Below, piece after piece: positions 23,057 to 31,868 of a DNA stretch of 64,000 nt. The position numbers and the translations under genes are program-made. Position 1 is the stretch's first letter. The number at the start of each line of letters is the position of its first letter. The notes under the pieces are model-generated. The model worked only from the letters and a program-made list of their open reading frames with translations, did no database searches and was not told the origin of the DNA. This DNA comes from Wenjunlia tyrosinilytica. GTDB taxonomy: Bacteria; Actinomycetota; Actinomycetes; Streptomycetales; Streptomycetaceae. The stretch is taken from NCBI RefSeq assembly GCF_014646055.1, contig NZ_BMMS01000010.1, positions 139,674-203,673 on the forward strand, read 5' to 3'.

Positions 23057-24435
23057 TCGGGCAGTTCCCGGGCCGACTCCGGCAGGCCCGCGAGCCGCAG
23101 CGCGGCCGTGACCTGCAGACGGCGGTCGCGCGCGGCCGCGTCCACCGCCACCAGCACATCCCGCAGGCAGTGCGCCGCGTCCAGGTGCCGCAACTGCGCC
23201 ACCAGCTCGGCCACCGCCTCCGGAGTGCGCGTGCGCACCACCGAGCCGAGCAGCACCTGCGACTGCTCGTGCCAGCCCGCCTCGACCAGCGCCATGGCCA
23301 TCGCGGCCACGTCGCCGTGGGGCTGTAATGAGGCTTGGCCGAGCAGTTCGCGCCAGTCGGCCTCCATGCCCGCCTTCACCAGCCACACGCTGTAGGCCGC
23401 CACCTCCTGGGGCGAGCGCGACGACAGCTCCCACAGCAAGGTGGCCACATCCGCGCGCTGACCGGTCGCCCCAAGGGCCGCGCACAGGGCGGGAAAGTAC
23501 TCGGGCGACCAGGACATCGCCTCCCACAGACGCGACTGCGCCTCCTGCGCCTTTCCCTCCTCGCGCAGCCGGGCGATGTTTTCGGCCAGCTCACGGGCCT
23601 CGGTGTAGCCGGCGTAGTCGGTGCGCTCCTGGGACCTGGCGGGAGCGTTCGCGCCCGACTTGCCCGCCGAGGCGGATTTGTGGGCGCCTCGGCGTCTGCC
23701 GTTGCTGTGCGCCCCGGCGAAGCGCGCTCCGGTCGGCTGCTGTTCGGCGGCGGCGAGCCGCCGGGCCTGCGCGTCGGCCCCCGGGTCGGACCACGCCTGC
23801 GGACCGGCCTCGGAGAAGGCTCCGGCGAAACGGGCCCCGGTGGGCCGTGCCGCCGGGGCACTGCGCTCGACCCGCTCGGCCGCGGCCACGCGTTTCTCCA
23901 ACTCCTCGCAGCGTGCCCGCGCCCGGGTGTGCAGCGCTCGCGCGCGGGAGAGCTCGTCGTGCGTCCTGATCAGCTGCCCCCGGTACTCGGCGTGGCCCAT
24001 CGATCCGGCCTGCACGGACGCGCGCGAGGTCTGCGCCACCTCCAGCAGCGCCCGTTCCCGCTCCGCGAGCCGGTCCCGCTCGTCGACCATCTCGGCGAGT
24101 TCCTCGTGCAGTTCGCGCACCCTGCCCGGACGGCTGTCGATCACCTGGACCGCGCTCGCGTGCAGCTCCCGGGCCTGGCGCTCGCCGTCGGGCCCGAGCC
24201 GCAGACCCCGGTGCTCCGCGAGGTCGTGAATGAGCGTCACCACGACATCCAGTGGCGGTAGCTGGGAGCCTTCGAGATAGCGGTCCATCGCACGCCGGTC
24301 GTGCAGGGCCCAGGCGCTGTACCGCTCGGGTGACGTGCCCAGGGAGGCCATCAGGGTGCGCAGGAACCGCACCAGCTCGCGCACCTCCCGGGGGAGGTCG
24401 TCGGCAAGCGGTCGCAGTACCCCGTTCAGCTCCAT
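23044..24435 (-). CDS. XRE-like HTH protein with coiled coil and helical-repeat C-terminus (463 aa)
   Basis: The N-terminal 80 residues look like a divergent XRE helix-turn-helix (ELVRFLRTLMASLGTSPERYSAWALHDRRAMDRYLEGSQLPP). A Glu/Arg-rich coiled coil follows (~residues 90-195), then a basic disordered linker with two copies of PTGARFAGA (RPTGARFAGAFSEAG and QPTGARFAGAHSNG). The C-terminus is helical, TPR/HEAT-like (ENIARLREEGKAQEAQSRLWEAMSWSPEYFPALCAAL...). Streptomyces relatives are often labelled UL36-like with no function. It may sense or scaffold rather than act as a simple repressor (inference). It has its own upstream region, divergent from a small membrane protein. Confidence 0.7.
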   Translation of the reverse strand: MELNGVLRPLADDLPREVRELVRFLRTLMASLGTSPERYSAWALHDRRAMDRYLEGSQLPPLDVVVTLIHDLAEHRGLRLGPDGERQARELHASAVQVIDSRPGRVRELHEELAEMVDERDRLAERERALLEVAQTSRASVQAGSMGHAEYRGQLIRTHDELSRARALHTRARARCEELEKRVAAAERVERSAPAARPTGARFAGAFSEAGPQAWSDPGADAQARRLAAAEQQPTGARFAGAHSNGRRRGAHKSASAGKSGANAPARSQERTDYAGYTEARELAENIARLREEGKAQEAQSRLWEAMSWSPEYFPALCAALGATGQRADVATLLWELSSRSPQEVAAYSVWLVKAGMEADWRELLGQASLQPHGDVAAMAMALVEAGWHEQSQVLLGSVVRTRTPEAVAELVAQLRHLDAAHCLRDVLVAVDAAARDRRLQVTAALRLAGLPESARELPDSSR

Positions 24436-24577
24436 GCCCTCAGATCATGCTCAGCCGACGCATCGTGCGCGACACCCTCTGTGTTACAGCTGGAAGTCGG
24501 CGAGTTTTCATCTCTCGCCCCCTGGCATCCTTTCGGCATGAGGATCACGGAGAGCACGGCACACGGGAATGCGCCCC

Positions 24578-25222
24578 ATGAGTGACGAGGGCGGCGGCCG
24601 GCTCACCTCGGCGGCCTCGTGGGCGGAGCGGCTCCCCGGCTTCCTGCGGCCCCCTGTCCTGCTCGCCCAGCGCATGCGCGGGAGCGACCCCGTGGTGCCG
24701 CCGTGGCTGGCGCTGTTCTTCGCCGCCGCCGCGCTGCTGCTGATCCCCTGGACGGTCTGGCTCTTCCTGTCACTGCCGGAGCGGCCCAGGGCGGCCCACT
24801 GGCAGATCGCCTGGGGCGGCTTCGACACGATGCTGATCATCACCTTCGTCGGCGCCGCCTACCGGATACTGCGGCGCTCGCCGAAGGGAGCACTCGTCAC
24901 CTCCGTGGCCGGGACGCTCCTCGTGGTGGACGCGTGGTTCGACGTGCTCACGGCGGACAGCACCGACGACGTGGTGATCGCGCTCGTCATGGCTGGGCTG
25001 GTGGAACTCCCCGTTGCCGCGATCTGCTTCCGCACGGCCTTCTCGATCATCAACGTCCTCGAGCAGGCCCGTCCCTACCTGCTCCACGCGGGGTTCACGC
25101 TGCATCACGGAAGACTGGAGCCGCCCGCCACGTGGCCCGATCCCCAGTCCCCGCCCGCGCCGCCCGATACTTCAGCGCCGCCCGATCCTCGGCCGCCGCC
25201 CGCGTACCGGGCCGAGGGGTGA
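24578..25222 (+). CDS. Uncharacterised four-helix membrane protein (214 aa)
   Basis: Four hydrophobic segments are clear: PPWLALFFAAAALLLIPWTVWLFL, IAWGGFDTMLIITFVGAAY, GALVTSVAGTLLVVDAWFDVL and DVVIALVMAGLVELPVAAICF. The last ~45 residues are Pro-rich and disordered. The motif TLLVVDAWFDVLTA within helix three is conserved in actinobacterial homologues I recall only as hypothetical proteins. Two in-frame ATGs (24569 and 24578) are possible; the second has GGGA at better spacing. It is convergent with the PspAB gene and divergent from the XRE-like gene. Confidence 0.72.
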   Translation: MSDEGGGRLTSAASWAERLPGFLRPPVLLAQRMRGSDPVVPPWLALFFAAAALLLIPWTVWLFLSLPERPRAAHWQIAWGGFDTMLIITFVGAAYRILRRSPKGALVTSVAGTLLVVDAWFDVLTADSTDDVVIALVMAGLVELPVAAICFRTAFSIINVLEQARPYLLHAGFTLHHGRLEPPATWPDPQSPPAPPDTSAPPDPRPPPAYRAEG

Positions 25223-25255
25223 CCCCGTGGCCGGCGAAGCGCCCGCCCGGATCGG

Positions 25256-25834
25256 CTAGAGACCGGGGGCGCCCCAGACGGGGAACCACCGCGACAGGTC
25301 GGGCTCGATCCGCAGGTCGTCCGCCACGAGGGCCTTGACCTGGAGTTCGAGCGCGTTGTCCCGCTTGCGCCCCGGAAGCGGCGCGAACGGGTAGAAGGTG
25401 CCTCGCTTGTAGAGGTAGACCAGCGCCAGCGGCCGTTCCTCGGCGTCCTTGAACGCCACCAGGGAGCACAGCAGCCGGGGGCCGAATCCATGGTCCTGGA
25501 GGGCGGAGTTCACCGCGTGCAGGTCGTTGACGAGGGCGGGAAGGCCGTCCGGCTCCTGCCGGGCCAGCAGCCAGGTGTAACCGTAGGAGTCACGGCTGAG
25601 CTCCACCGGCACACCGCCATGCCCGGTGTCCGCGTCGAGCAGTTCCCGCACCTCCTGCTGGACCTCGTTGAAGGCGCCCCCCTCGCTGGCCGCGAAGCAC
25701 ACCGAGCCCAGCCCGGTCGGGGTGAGACCGGCCGCGGCCGAGAGGGTGATCGCGGCCGACGGCAGCCCGAAGAGCCGGTCGAGGTCGGGCTCGGCCGGCT
25801 TGCTGCGGCCCAGCAGGACGTCAAGGAGGCCCAC
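25256..25834 (-). CDS. pspAB: PspA-associated protein PspAB (192 aa)
   Basis: Matches the actinobacterial PspAB family: GLLDVLLGRSKPAEPDLDRLFGLPSAAITLSAAAGLTPTGLGSVCFAASEGGAF at the start, SYGYTWLLARQEPDGLPALVNDLHAVNSALQDHGFGPRLLCSLVAF in the middle, and VYLYKRGTFYPFAPLPGRKRDNALELQVKALVADDLRIEPDLSRWFPVWGAPGL at the end. It is a cytosolic protein tied to envelope stress through gene neighbourhood with PspA and HtpX; the biochemical role is unknown. GTG 25834 is chosen for the GAGGAGC upstream. It lies 26 bases after htpX on the same strand, consistent with one operon, but no pspA or pspAA is present here. Confidence 0.87.
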   Translation of the reverse strand: MGLLDVLLGRSKPAEPDLDRLFGLPSAAITLSAAAGLTPTGLGSVCFAASEGGAFNEVQQEVRELLDADTGHGGVPVELSRDSYGYTWLLARQEPDGLPALVNDLHAVNSALQDHGFGPRLLCSLVAFKDAEERPLALVYLYKRGTFYPFAPLPGRKRDNALELQVKALVADDLRIEPDLSRWFPVWGAPGL

Positions 25835-25860
25835 GGGTACCAGCTCCTCACGGGATCGGG

Positions 25861-26763
25861 TCAGCGGCCGAGCTCGGCGGAGATGCGGCCGAGCCGTTCC
25901 AGGCGCCTTTCGAGGGTGGGGTGGGTGGAGAGCAGGTTGTACAGGCTCTCGCGGGAGGAGATCGCCGGAGCGAAGAAGAAGGCGTTGAACGGCTCCACCC
26001 GGCGCAGGTCCTCGGTCGGGATCCTGGCCATCTGCCCGGTCACCTTGGTCAGGGCCGACGCCAGGGCCGAAGGCCGTCCGGTCAGGAGCGCCGCCGCCCG
26101 GTCCGCGGACAGCTCCCGGTAGCGGGAGAGCAGCCTGGTCAGCAGGAAGCTGATGACATAGACCACGGCGCTGACCAGGGGGACGATGATCATCAGGATG
26201 GCCGTGTTGGAGTCCCTGCCGCCCGCCCGGCGCAGGCCGCCCCACAGGCCGACCCGGGTGACCACCCCGGCGACCACGCCCAGGAACGAGGCAATGGTGA
26301 TCACCGCCACGTCCCGGTGCGCCACGTGCGAGAGCTCATGGGCGAGCACGCCCTCGAGCTCCTCGGGCTCGAGTCTGCGCATCAGACCGGTGGTGGCGCA
26401 CAGGACCGCCCTGTTCGGACTGCGTCCGGTGGCGAAGGCATTGGGGACATCGGTGTCGGCGAGGGCGACCCGGGGCTTGGGCATGTCGGCCAGGGCGCAC
26501 AGGCGGTCGACCGCGCCGTGCAGCCGAGGTGCCTGCTCCGGGGTGACCTCGCGGGCACCCATGCCGAACGATGCGATCCTGTCGCTGAACCAGAACTGCA
26601 CGATGAACACTCCGGCGGCGATGATCAGGATCAGCGGCCAGGAACCGCGCAGCAGGACCACCAGGACGCCGGCGAAGACGACGTACAGCAGTCCGATGAG
26701 AAACATCGTCACCAGCATCCGGGTCGTCAGACCCCGGTCCGGGGCGAAACGCGAGTGCGCCAT
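25861..26763 (-). CDS. htpX: Zinc metalloprotease HtpX (M48, 300 aa)
   Basis: Membrane-bound M48 protease for quality control of membrane proteins. Two N-terminal transmembrane segments (MLVTMFLIGLLYVVFAGVLVVLL and LILIIAAGVFIVQFWF) precede the catalytic HELSH (His142-Glu143...His146). The third zinc ligand is expected in ELSADRAAALLTGRPSALASAL, after two more membrane segments. Processed substrates are presumably misfolded membrane proteins during stress. AGGAGGGG before the ATG makes a strong start. Coupled to pspAB, the usual actinobacterial arrangement for an envelope stress unit. Confidence 0.93.
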   Translation of the reverse strand: MAHSRFAPDRGLTTRMLVTMFLIGLLYVVFAGVLVVLLRGSWPLILIIAAGVFIVQFWFSDRIASFGMGAREVTPEQAPRLHGAVDRLCALADMPKPRVALADTDVPNAFATGRSPNRAVLCATTGLMRRLEPEELEGVLAHELSHVAHRDVAVITIASFLGVVAGVVTRVGLWGGLRRAGGRDSNTAILMIIVPLVSAVVYVISFLLTRLLSRYRELSADRAAALLTGRPSALASALTKVTGQMARIPTEDLRRVEPFNAFFFAPAISSRESLYNLLSTHPTLERRLERLGRISAELGR

Positions 26764-27088
26764 GACCCCTCCTGCACTTCGAGGGCACGGGCCGCGCCGT
26801 GCGGCCCGTTGATGCCGCGCTGTCGATTGTCCCTCCCGGACGCCCGAACGGCGACAGCCGGCGGCCCCCGCGCCGGCCGCGCGGCCGCGCGTCACTCTCG
26901 GTGACCGTGTGGAACCCCTGTCCGGGTGCTCCACCGCACCCGCCCGGCGGCGGGCGGGAGGGGCATCGGGCGTACGGCCCCTCCCGCCGGATCGCCCCTC
27001 CCCGTGCCGCGGCCCCTCGCTCCGGGGCGACGGACCGCCGTCCGCACCCGGGCGAGGGGCCGCGGGCCCTGCGCTCAGGGGGTGGAGA
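26764..27088. other. Non-coding gap between htpX and a lipoprotein gene
   Basis: 325 bases of GC-rich, low-complexity sequence. It should hold the htpX-pspAB promoter and the end of the lipoprotein transcript. Open frames crossing it have no family features, and I see no convincing hairpin, repeat or RNA gene. Confidence 0.6.
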
Positions 27089-27802
27089 TCAGGGGGTGAA
27101 GACCTCCTCGAGGCTGTCGATCGCCCCGTGGTCGCCGAGGTGGTACTTGAAGACCAGACCCGAGTTCGGGTGGGCCTCCAGCCAGTCCAGCAGTTCCTGA
27201 ACGCCGATCCGCTGGTTCTTCGTGCTCTCGACGATGGGATTGGTGGCCGTGACATAGGCGGCCTGGTCGAGGGGGAGGTACGTCTCCTTGCCGACCGTCT
27301 CGAAGGGCGCGCCGTCGGTGTCGCCGTAGGGGCAGCCCCAGTTGCCGTGCTTGATGATGAGGCTGAGGGACCCGCCCTCCGGGGTGTAGCGGTAGACCGC
27401 GATCTCGTCCGGCGAGATGGGCATCTTGTGGTCGCAGCCCGCACCGGGCTCCGGAGCCTTCGACGCGGCCGGCTTCACAGTCGGCGACGTCCCCTTGGCG
27501 CCGCCGGAACCGCCACTGGTCCCCGTTCCCGTCGACGCGGAGGCGCCGCCCTTGGCGGGCGTGGGCGAGGCCTTCCCCCCGGAGGCCCCGCCCTTCCCGC
27601 TGTCCTTGCCTCCACCCTTGGCCGGGCTCGAGGCGGAGGGGGCCTTGGCCCCGGACGCCCCGTCCTTGCCCGAGGACTCGTCACTGTTGCACCCGGTCAG
27701 CGCCAGCAGTGCGCACATTGAGGCGACCGCCAGGGCCGCGCCGGCCCTCGTGCGCCGGGCGCCCGGTCTGCGACGGGTCATTCTCGCAAGCGTGTCCATC
27801 AT
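27089..27802 (-). CDS. Uncharacterised lipoprotein (237 aa)
   Basis: The signal peptide ends in a lipobox (CALLALTGC), so the protein is probably anchored outside the membrane. About 95 residues of Gly/Ser/Lys/Ala-rich linker follow, then a compact domain: GAGCDHKMPISPDEIAVYRYTPEGGSLSLIIKHGNWGCPYGD...GKETYLPLDQAAYVTATNPIVES...LVFKYHLGDHGAIDSLEEVFTP. Two cysteines in the domain may pair. I do not recognise a named family. Start at 27802 (MMDTLARMTRRR) or the adjacent Met, with GGGGGG upstream. Confidence 0.75.
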   Translation of the reverse strand: MMDTLARMTRRRPGARRTRAGAALAVASMCALLALTGCNSDESSGKDGASGAKAPSASSPAKGGGKDSGKGGASGGKASPTPAKGGASASTGTGTSGGSGGAKGTSPTVKPAASKAPEPGAGCDHKMPISPDEIAVYRYTPEGGSLSLIIKHGNWGCPYGDTDGAPFETVGKETYLPLDQAAYVTATNPIVESTKNQRIGVQELLDWLEAHPNSGLVFKYHLGDHGAIDSLEEVFTP

Positions 27803-28140
27803 GTCGTCCCCCCTGGTCGCACGGCTCCTGTGGCCGCTTCGGTCGAAAGTCAGCGAAGTCTACGAGTCCGCGCAGGGCCGCCGATCCGCTGGTACGGAGG
27901 AATGACGCAGGGGCAGGCTAAACGGTTCTGCGCGCCCGCGATCTCGTCCCGCGTCCCACGCTCGATCTCATTTCCCGCCCCATGGCCGACCGCCGCTCGC
28001 GGCCGACTCGGGTGGCCCGATTCTTGCGGGTATTGGCGCCCGGGCCGCTTCTTGATGATCCACCCCTGCCGCAACCTGGTGTGGCGCCGAGCAGTTGGGC
28101 CGCGTGTACCGACGTTCCGTACCACCGCAGGGAGAGCACC
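27803..28140. other. Divergent intergenic region
   Basis: 338 bases between the divergent lipoprotein and NADP oxidoreductase genes, so it must hold promoters for both. No clear -35/-10 pair or inverted repeat stands out. A short frame from the ATG at 27903, with GGAGG before it, encodes Arg/Pro-rich sequence without family character; I do not call it. Confidence 0.5.
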
Positions 28141-29118
28141 ATGGCAGAGCGCGCAGCGGCATCCGGCCGGCCTCGGATGCGGGCGGTCACCCAGGAGGAG
28201 GCAGGCGGCCCGCAGGTGCTGCGCATGGCCGAACTCGACCGCCCGGTACCGGCGCCGACGGAGATCCTGGTGCGGGTCCATGCCGCGAGCATCAACCCCA
28301 CGGACTGGAAGACTCGTCAGCGAGGTGCCTTCGCGACCGGAGAGGCTCCCCCGTTCGTCCTCGGGTTCGACGTCTCCGGCGCGGTCGAGGCCGTCGGTCC
28401 GGGAGTGACCCTCTTCAGTCCGGGCGACGAGGTCTTCGGCATGCCGCGCTTTCCCCACCCGGCGGGCGCCTACGCCGAGTACGTGGCGGCGCCGGCACGT
28501 CATTTCGCCACCAAGCCCGCGAACGCCGACCATCTCCACAGCGCCGCCCTGCCGCTGGCCGGGCTCACGGCCTGGCAGGCGCTCGCGGACACCGCCGATG
28601 TGCGCGCGGGGGACCGGGTCCTCATCCACGCGGCGGCGGGCGGCGTCGGCCATCTGGCGGTGCAGATCGCCAAGGCCCGCGGCGCGTACGTCATCGGTAC
28701 CGCCCGCGCGGCCAAGCACCCGTTCCTGCGCGACCTCGGCGCCGATGAACTCGTCGACTACACCGAGCAGGACTTCGCCGAGGTGGTGCGGGACGCGGAC
28801 GTCGTCCTCGACACCATCGGCGGCGACTATGTGACCCGTTCCTTCAGGACCCTGCGCCGCGGCGGGAGGCTGGTCTCGATCATCCCGCCGGGTGACACCT
28901 TCCCCGTGGAGGAGGCACACGAGGCGGGTGTCGAGGCCGCCTTCATGCTGGTCGAGCCCGACCGGGCGGGACTTCGGGCGCTCGCCCGGCTGGTGGAGAC
29001 CGGTCAGCTGAGGGTCAACGTGGACACCGTCCTCCCCCTGGAGGAGGCGGCCAAGGCCCATGAACTGGGCGAGACCGGACGCACGACGGGCAAGATCGTG
29101 CTCTCCGTGGCCCCCTGA
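28141..29118 (+). CDS. NADP-dependent oxidoreductase, quinone-oxidoreductase/MDR type (325 aa)
   Basis: Medium-chain dehydrogenase/reductase without zinc. Features include the GroES-like N-terminal domain (ILVRVHAASINPTDWKTRQRG), the dinucleotide fold (RVLIHAAAGGVGHLAVQIAKARGAYVIGTA with AAGGVG glycine motif), then DVVLDTIGGDYVTRSFRTLRRGGRLVSI and the tail EEAAKAHELGETGRTTGKIVL. No cysteine/histidine zinc ligands are visible at the usual places. It likely reduces quinones or activated alkenes with NADPH. The first ~15 residues (MAERAAASGRPRMR) precede the canonical start AVTQEE; CAGGGAGAGCACC precedes the ATG. Monocistronic. Confidence 0.9.
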   Translation: MAERAAASGRPRMRAVTQEEAGGPQVLRMAELDRPVPAPTEILVRVHAASINPTDWKTRQRGAFATGEAPPFVLGFDVSGAVEAVGPGVTLFSPGDEVFGMPRFPHPAGAYAEYVAAPARHFATKPANADHLHSAALPLAGLTAWQALADTADVRAGDRVLIHAAAGGVGHLAVQIAKARGAYVIGTARAAKHPFLRDLGADELVDYTEQDFAEVVRDADVVLDTIGGDYVTRSFRTLRRGGRLVSIIPPGDTFPVEEAHEAGVEAAFMLVEPDRAGLRALARLVETGQLRVNVDTVLPLEEAAKAHELGETGRTTGKIVLSVAP

Positions 29119-29227
29119 CCCCCGGCGGGCGACCGCGCTCCCGGCGTGACCGCCGTGCGCCGTTCACCGAACGGGTACGGATGAGTACAGTGCGCTGTGC
29201 GAAACCGCCCACCGCGGAGGAGAGTTG

Positions 29228-29695
29228 ATGAGGGTCCGTTGCGCCATGGCCGCCGCCGTCACGGTGGCGGCGCTGTCCGCCGCCGGTCCGGCCGACGCCG
29301 CTGAACAGCGGATCGCGCCGGGCCGACTGGGTTTCACCTTCTTCCAGTTCGACGCCCTCGGCGCGGACGACAGCACCAATGCCTCCATCAACGGTGAGTA
29401 CCTCCGGCTGACGAACACCACCGACCTCCCCAGGCAGCTCAGCGGCTGGACCATTCCCGACCCCACCTCCGCGGGGCAGGACTTCGCCTTCCCCTCCTTC
29501 GTCCTCGCCCCCGGCAGGTCGGTGACGATCCATTCGGGCAGGGGCACCGGCACCTCCACCGACCTGTACTGGGGCCGGGGGCGGCACGTCTGGGACAACG
29601 AGAGCGGGTTCGCCTTCCTCTGGGACCAGGACTCCAGGACCAGGGACGTGTGCGACTACGACAGCGATTTCGACCCGGGCTGGGCGGGCTGCTGA
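29228..29695 (+). CDS. Secreted lamin-tail-domain protein (155 aa)
   Basis: A short signal peptide (CAMAAAVTVAALSAAGPADA) is followed by one lamin tail domain: INGEYLRLTNTTDLPRQLSGWTIPD, then FAFPSFVLAPGRSVTIHSGRGTGTSTDLYWGRGRHVWDNESGFAFLWDQDS. LTD domains in bacteria occur in secreted nucleases and surface proteins as binding modules; here the domain is alone. GGAGGAGAGTTG precedes the ATG. No operon partner is evident. Confidence 0.87.
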   Translation: MRVRCAMAAAVTVAALSAAGPADAAEQRIAPGRLGFTFFQFDALGADDSTNASINGEYLRLTNTTDLPRQLSGWTIPDPTSAGQDFAFPSFVLAPGRSVTIHSGRGTGTSTDLYWGRGRHVWDNESGFAFLWDQDSRTRDVCDYDSDFDPGWAGC

Positions 29696-29834
29696 TCATG
29701 GCGAGGGGCGTGCCGGAAGCGCTCCCGCGCCGCTGATAGCGTTCAGCGGCGCGGTGGGGCCCAGGTCGGCCGCCCGCTCGCCATGGCCGTGTACAGGGGA
29801 CGCCGTGGCCGTTCTCGTTGGACTGGAGAAGAGT

Positions 29835-31670
29835 GTGAGCCGCAGAACAACTGCCGCCGCCGTACTGCTGGCGACGGCGGCGGCCCTGACGGCCTGCTCC
29901 CACGAGGCGCCCGCCGACGGCGGCGCCCCCGCCGGCGCGACCCCGCCGTCCAAGCACGCCGTCGCCATCGGCCGCGGGGGAGCGGTCTCCAGCGTCAACC
30001 CCTACGCCTCCAAGGTCGGGCTGGACATCCTGCGGCACGGCGGCAACGCGGTGGACGCGGCCGTCGGCACGGCCGCCGCCCTCGGAGTGGTCGAGCCGTA
30101 CTCCGCCGGTATCGGCGGAGGCGGCTATCTGGTGCGCTACGACGCCCGCACCCACCGCGTGGACACCGTCGACGGCCGGGAGACCGCTCCCTCGCGGATG
30201 AGGGCCGACTCGTTCACCGACCCGGGCACCGGGGAACCGATGGACCCCTCCGAAGCGATGGACTCCGGCCTGTCGGTGGGTGTGCCCGGCACGGTGAAGA
30301 CCTGGCAGGAGGCGCTGAAGCGCTGGGGCACGCTGTCGTTCGCCAAGGCCGTCGAGCCGTCTGCGGCGCTGGCCGACAAGGGCTTCGTCGTGAACGAGGA
30401 GTTCCGCGCCCAGACCGAGATGAACGAGAAGCGCTTCCGCGCCGTCGACCCGACCCGGGAACTCTTCCTGCCCGGAGGGCGGCTGCCCGCCGTGGGCTCG
30501 ACGTTCCGCAATCCCGACCTGGCCCGCACCTACCGGCTGCTCGCCCAGCAGGGCCCGGACACCCTCTACACCGGGCGGCTCGCCCGCGACATCGTCCACA
30601 CGGTCCAGCACCCGCCGGCCGCCGAGGGCCATGAGGGCACCGTCACCCCGGGCCTGATGAGGCTGGGCGACCTCGACTCCTACACCGCCCCCACCCGGCG
30701 TCCGGTCCATTCCACGTACCACGGCCTCGACCTCTACGGCATGGGGCCCTCCACCTCCGGCGGCATCGCCGTGGGGGAGGCGCTGAACATCCTCAAGAGG
30801 TTCTCCGTGTCGAACGGCGACAAGGCGCAGGCCCTGCACCACTACCTCGAGGCCTCGCGGATCGCTTTCGCCGACCGCAACCGCTGGGTCGGCGACCCGA
30901 GCACCGTGCACGTCCCCAGTGACAAGATGCTCTCCCGGTTCTTCGCCAAGGACCGCGCCTGCCTCATCAACCCCCACCGCGCGCTCAACAGCCCGCTGGC
31001 GCCGGGCGACCCCAACCACTCGGATCACGCCTGCTCGGCCGGCAAGGGTGCGAGGCAGCCCCACGAGGGGACCTCCACCACGCACCTGGTGACCAGCGAC
31101 AGGTGGGGCAATGTCGTCTCCTACACCCTCACCATCGAGCAGACCGGCGGTTCGGCCATCACGGTGCCGGACCGCGGTTTCCTGCTCAACAACGAGCTGA
31201 CGGACTTCGACTTCGTCCCCGTCTCGCCCGGTACCTACGACCCCAATCTGCCCGGTCCCGGCAAGCGCCCGCGCAGCAGTATGTCCCCGACGATCATCCT
31301 GAAGAACGGCAAGCCCTGTCTGACCGTGGGTTCGCCCGGCGGGGCCACCATCATCACCACCGTCCTCCAGACGCTCGTCAACCGCCTCGACCTCGGCATG
31401 AGCCTGCCTCAGGCGATCGCCGCCCCACGGGCCTCGCAGCGCAACGCGGCGCAGACCGAGGCGGAGCCCGACTTCCTTGCCCTGCCGGAGCGCAAGGCGC
31501 TCGAGCGGCTCGGGCACAGCTTCGTTCCCGCCCCCAGGACGTTCACCCCGCGCCCGGAGATCGGCGCGGCCACGGGGATCGAGTTCCGGCCCGACGGGAC
31601 CGTCCTCGCCGCCGCCGAACCCGTGCGCCGCGGGGGCGGATCGGCCATGGTGGTCGACCCCGTCCATTGA
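29835..31670 (+). CDS. ggt: Gamma-glutamyltransferase, lipoprotein-anchored (611 aa)
   Basis: Extracellular enzyme hydrolysing or transferring the gamma-glutamyl group of glutathione and related compounds. The lipobox AAALTAC suggests a lipoprotein rather than a free periplasmic form. The large-subunit part begins with AVSSVNPYASKVGLDILRHGGNAVDAAVGTAAALGVVEPYSAGIGGGGY, all family hallmarks. Autocleavage is expected before Thr415 in GTSTTHLVTSD, creating the small subunit, which carries RSSMSPTIILKNGKPCLTVGSPGGATIITTVLQ. GTG 29835 is chosen with GGAG eight bases upstream. It sits just ahead of the sulfur-scavenging operon, possibly coincidental or part of thiol recycling. Confidence 0.92.
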   Translation: MSRRTTAAAVLLATAAALTACSHEAPADGGAPAGATPPSKHAVAIGRGGAVSSVNPYASKVGLDILRHGGNAVDAAVGTAAALGVVEPYSAGIGGGGYLVRYDARTHRVDTVDGRETAPSRMRADSFTDPGTGEPMDPSEAMDSGLSVGVPGTVKTWQEALKRWGTLSFAKAVEPSAALADKGFVVNEEFRAQTEMNEKRFRAVDPTRELFLPGGRLPAVGSTFRNPDLARTYRLLAQQGPDTLYTGRLARDIVHTVQHPPAAEGHEGTVTPGLMRLGDLDSYTAPTRRPVHSTYHGLDLYGMGPSTSGGIAVGEALNILKRFSVSNGDKAQALHHYLEASRIAFADRNRWVGDPSTVHVPSDKMLSRFFAKDRACLINPHRALNSPLAPGDPNHSDHACSAGKGARQPHEGTSTTHLVTSDRWGNVVSYTLTIEQTGGSAITVPDRGFLLNNELTDFDFVPVSPGTYDPNLPGPGKRPRSSMSPTIILKNGKPCLTVGSPGGATIITTVLQTLVNRLDLGMSLPQAIAAPRASQRNAAQTEAEPDFLALPERKALERLGHSFVPAPRTFTPRPEIGAATGIEFRPDGTVLAAAEPVRRGGGSAMVVDPVH

Positions 31671-31784
31671 GCCGCAACAGGGCCGCAACGCTTCGGAATT
31701 AATTTCAAACGGTGAGCAATCCACGATGCGAGACGGGGCGAGAAATCGTTGACGCGGCCGAGAACCGCTGACATTCTCCAACAT

Positions 31785-31868
31785 GTGAGTCAAGCCAAGA
31801 GCCTCGTAGCGCGCCTGCACGTCGATCTTCGACGGCACGCGAGCGCCCTCTGTGCCGGCGGTCGCTGA
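31785..31868 (+). CDS. Putative cysteine-sensing leader peptide (27 aa)
   Basis: A GTG-started frame encodes a 27-residue peptide whose core is LVARLHVDLRRHASALC, ending in AGGR and a stop. Very short Streptomyces peptides with an LHVDL...SA-C core are known as leader peptides in front of sulfur-assimilation genes, and the next genes are a sulfonate-type transporter and FMN reductase/monooxygenase. The single Cys near the end would let translation report cysteinyl-tRNA supply. An ATG two bases earlier (31783) meets TGA at once, so the GTG is needed. No strong Shine-Dalgarno is visible; it may be translated from a (near-)leaderless transcript. Identification rests on motif recall and context. 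Confidence 0.72.
   Translation: MSQAKSLVARLHVDLRRHASALCAGGR

Noticed and set aside
27903-28140. ORF from ATG 27903 with GGAGG just upstream (MTQGQAKRFC...)
   Set aside because: Composition is Arg/Pro/Cys-rich like out-of-frame high-GC sequence. It runs into the real oxidoreductase gene and has no family features.
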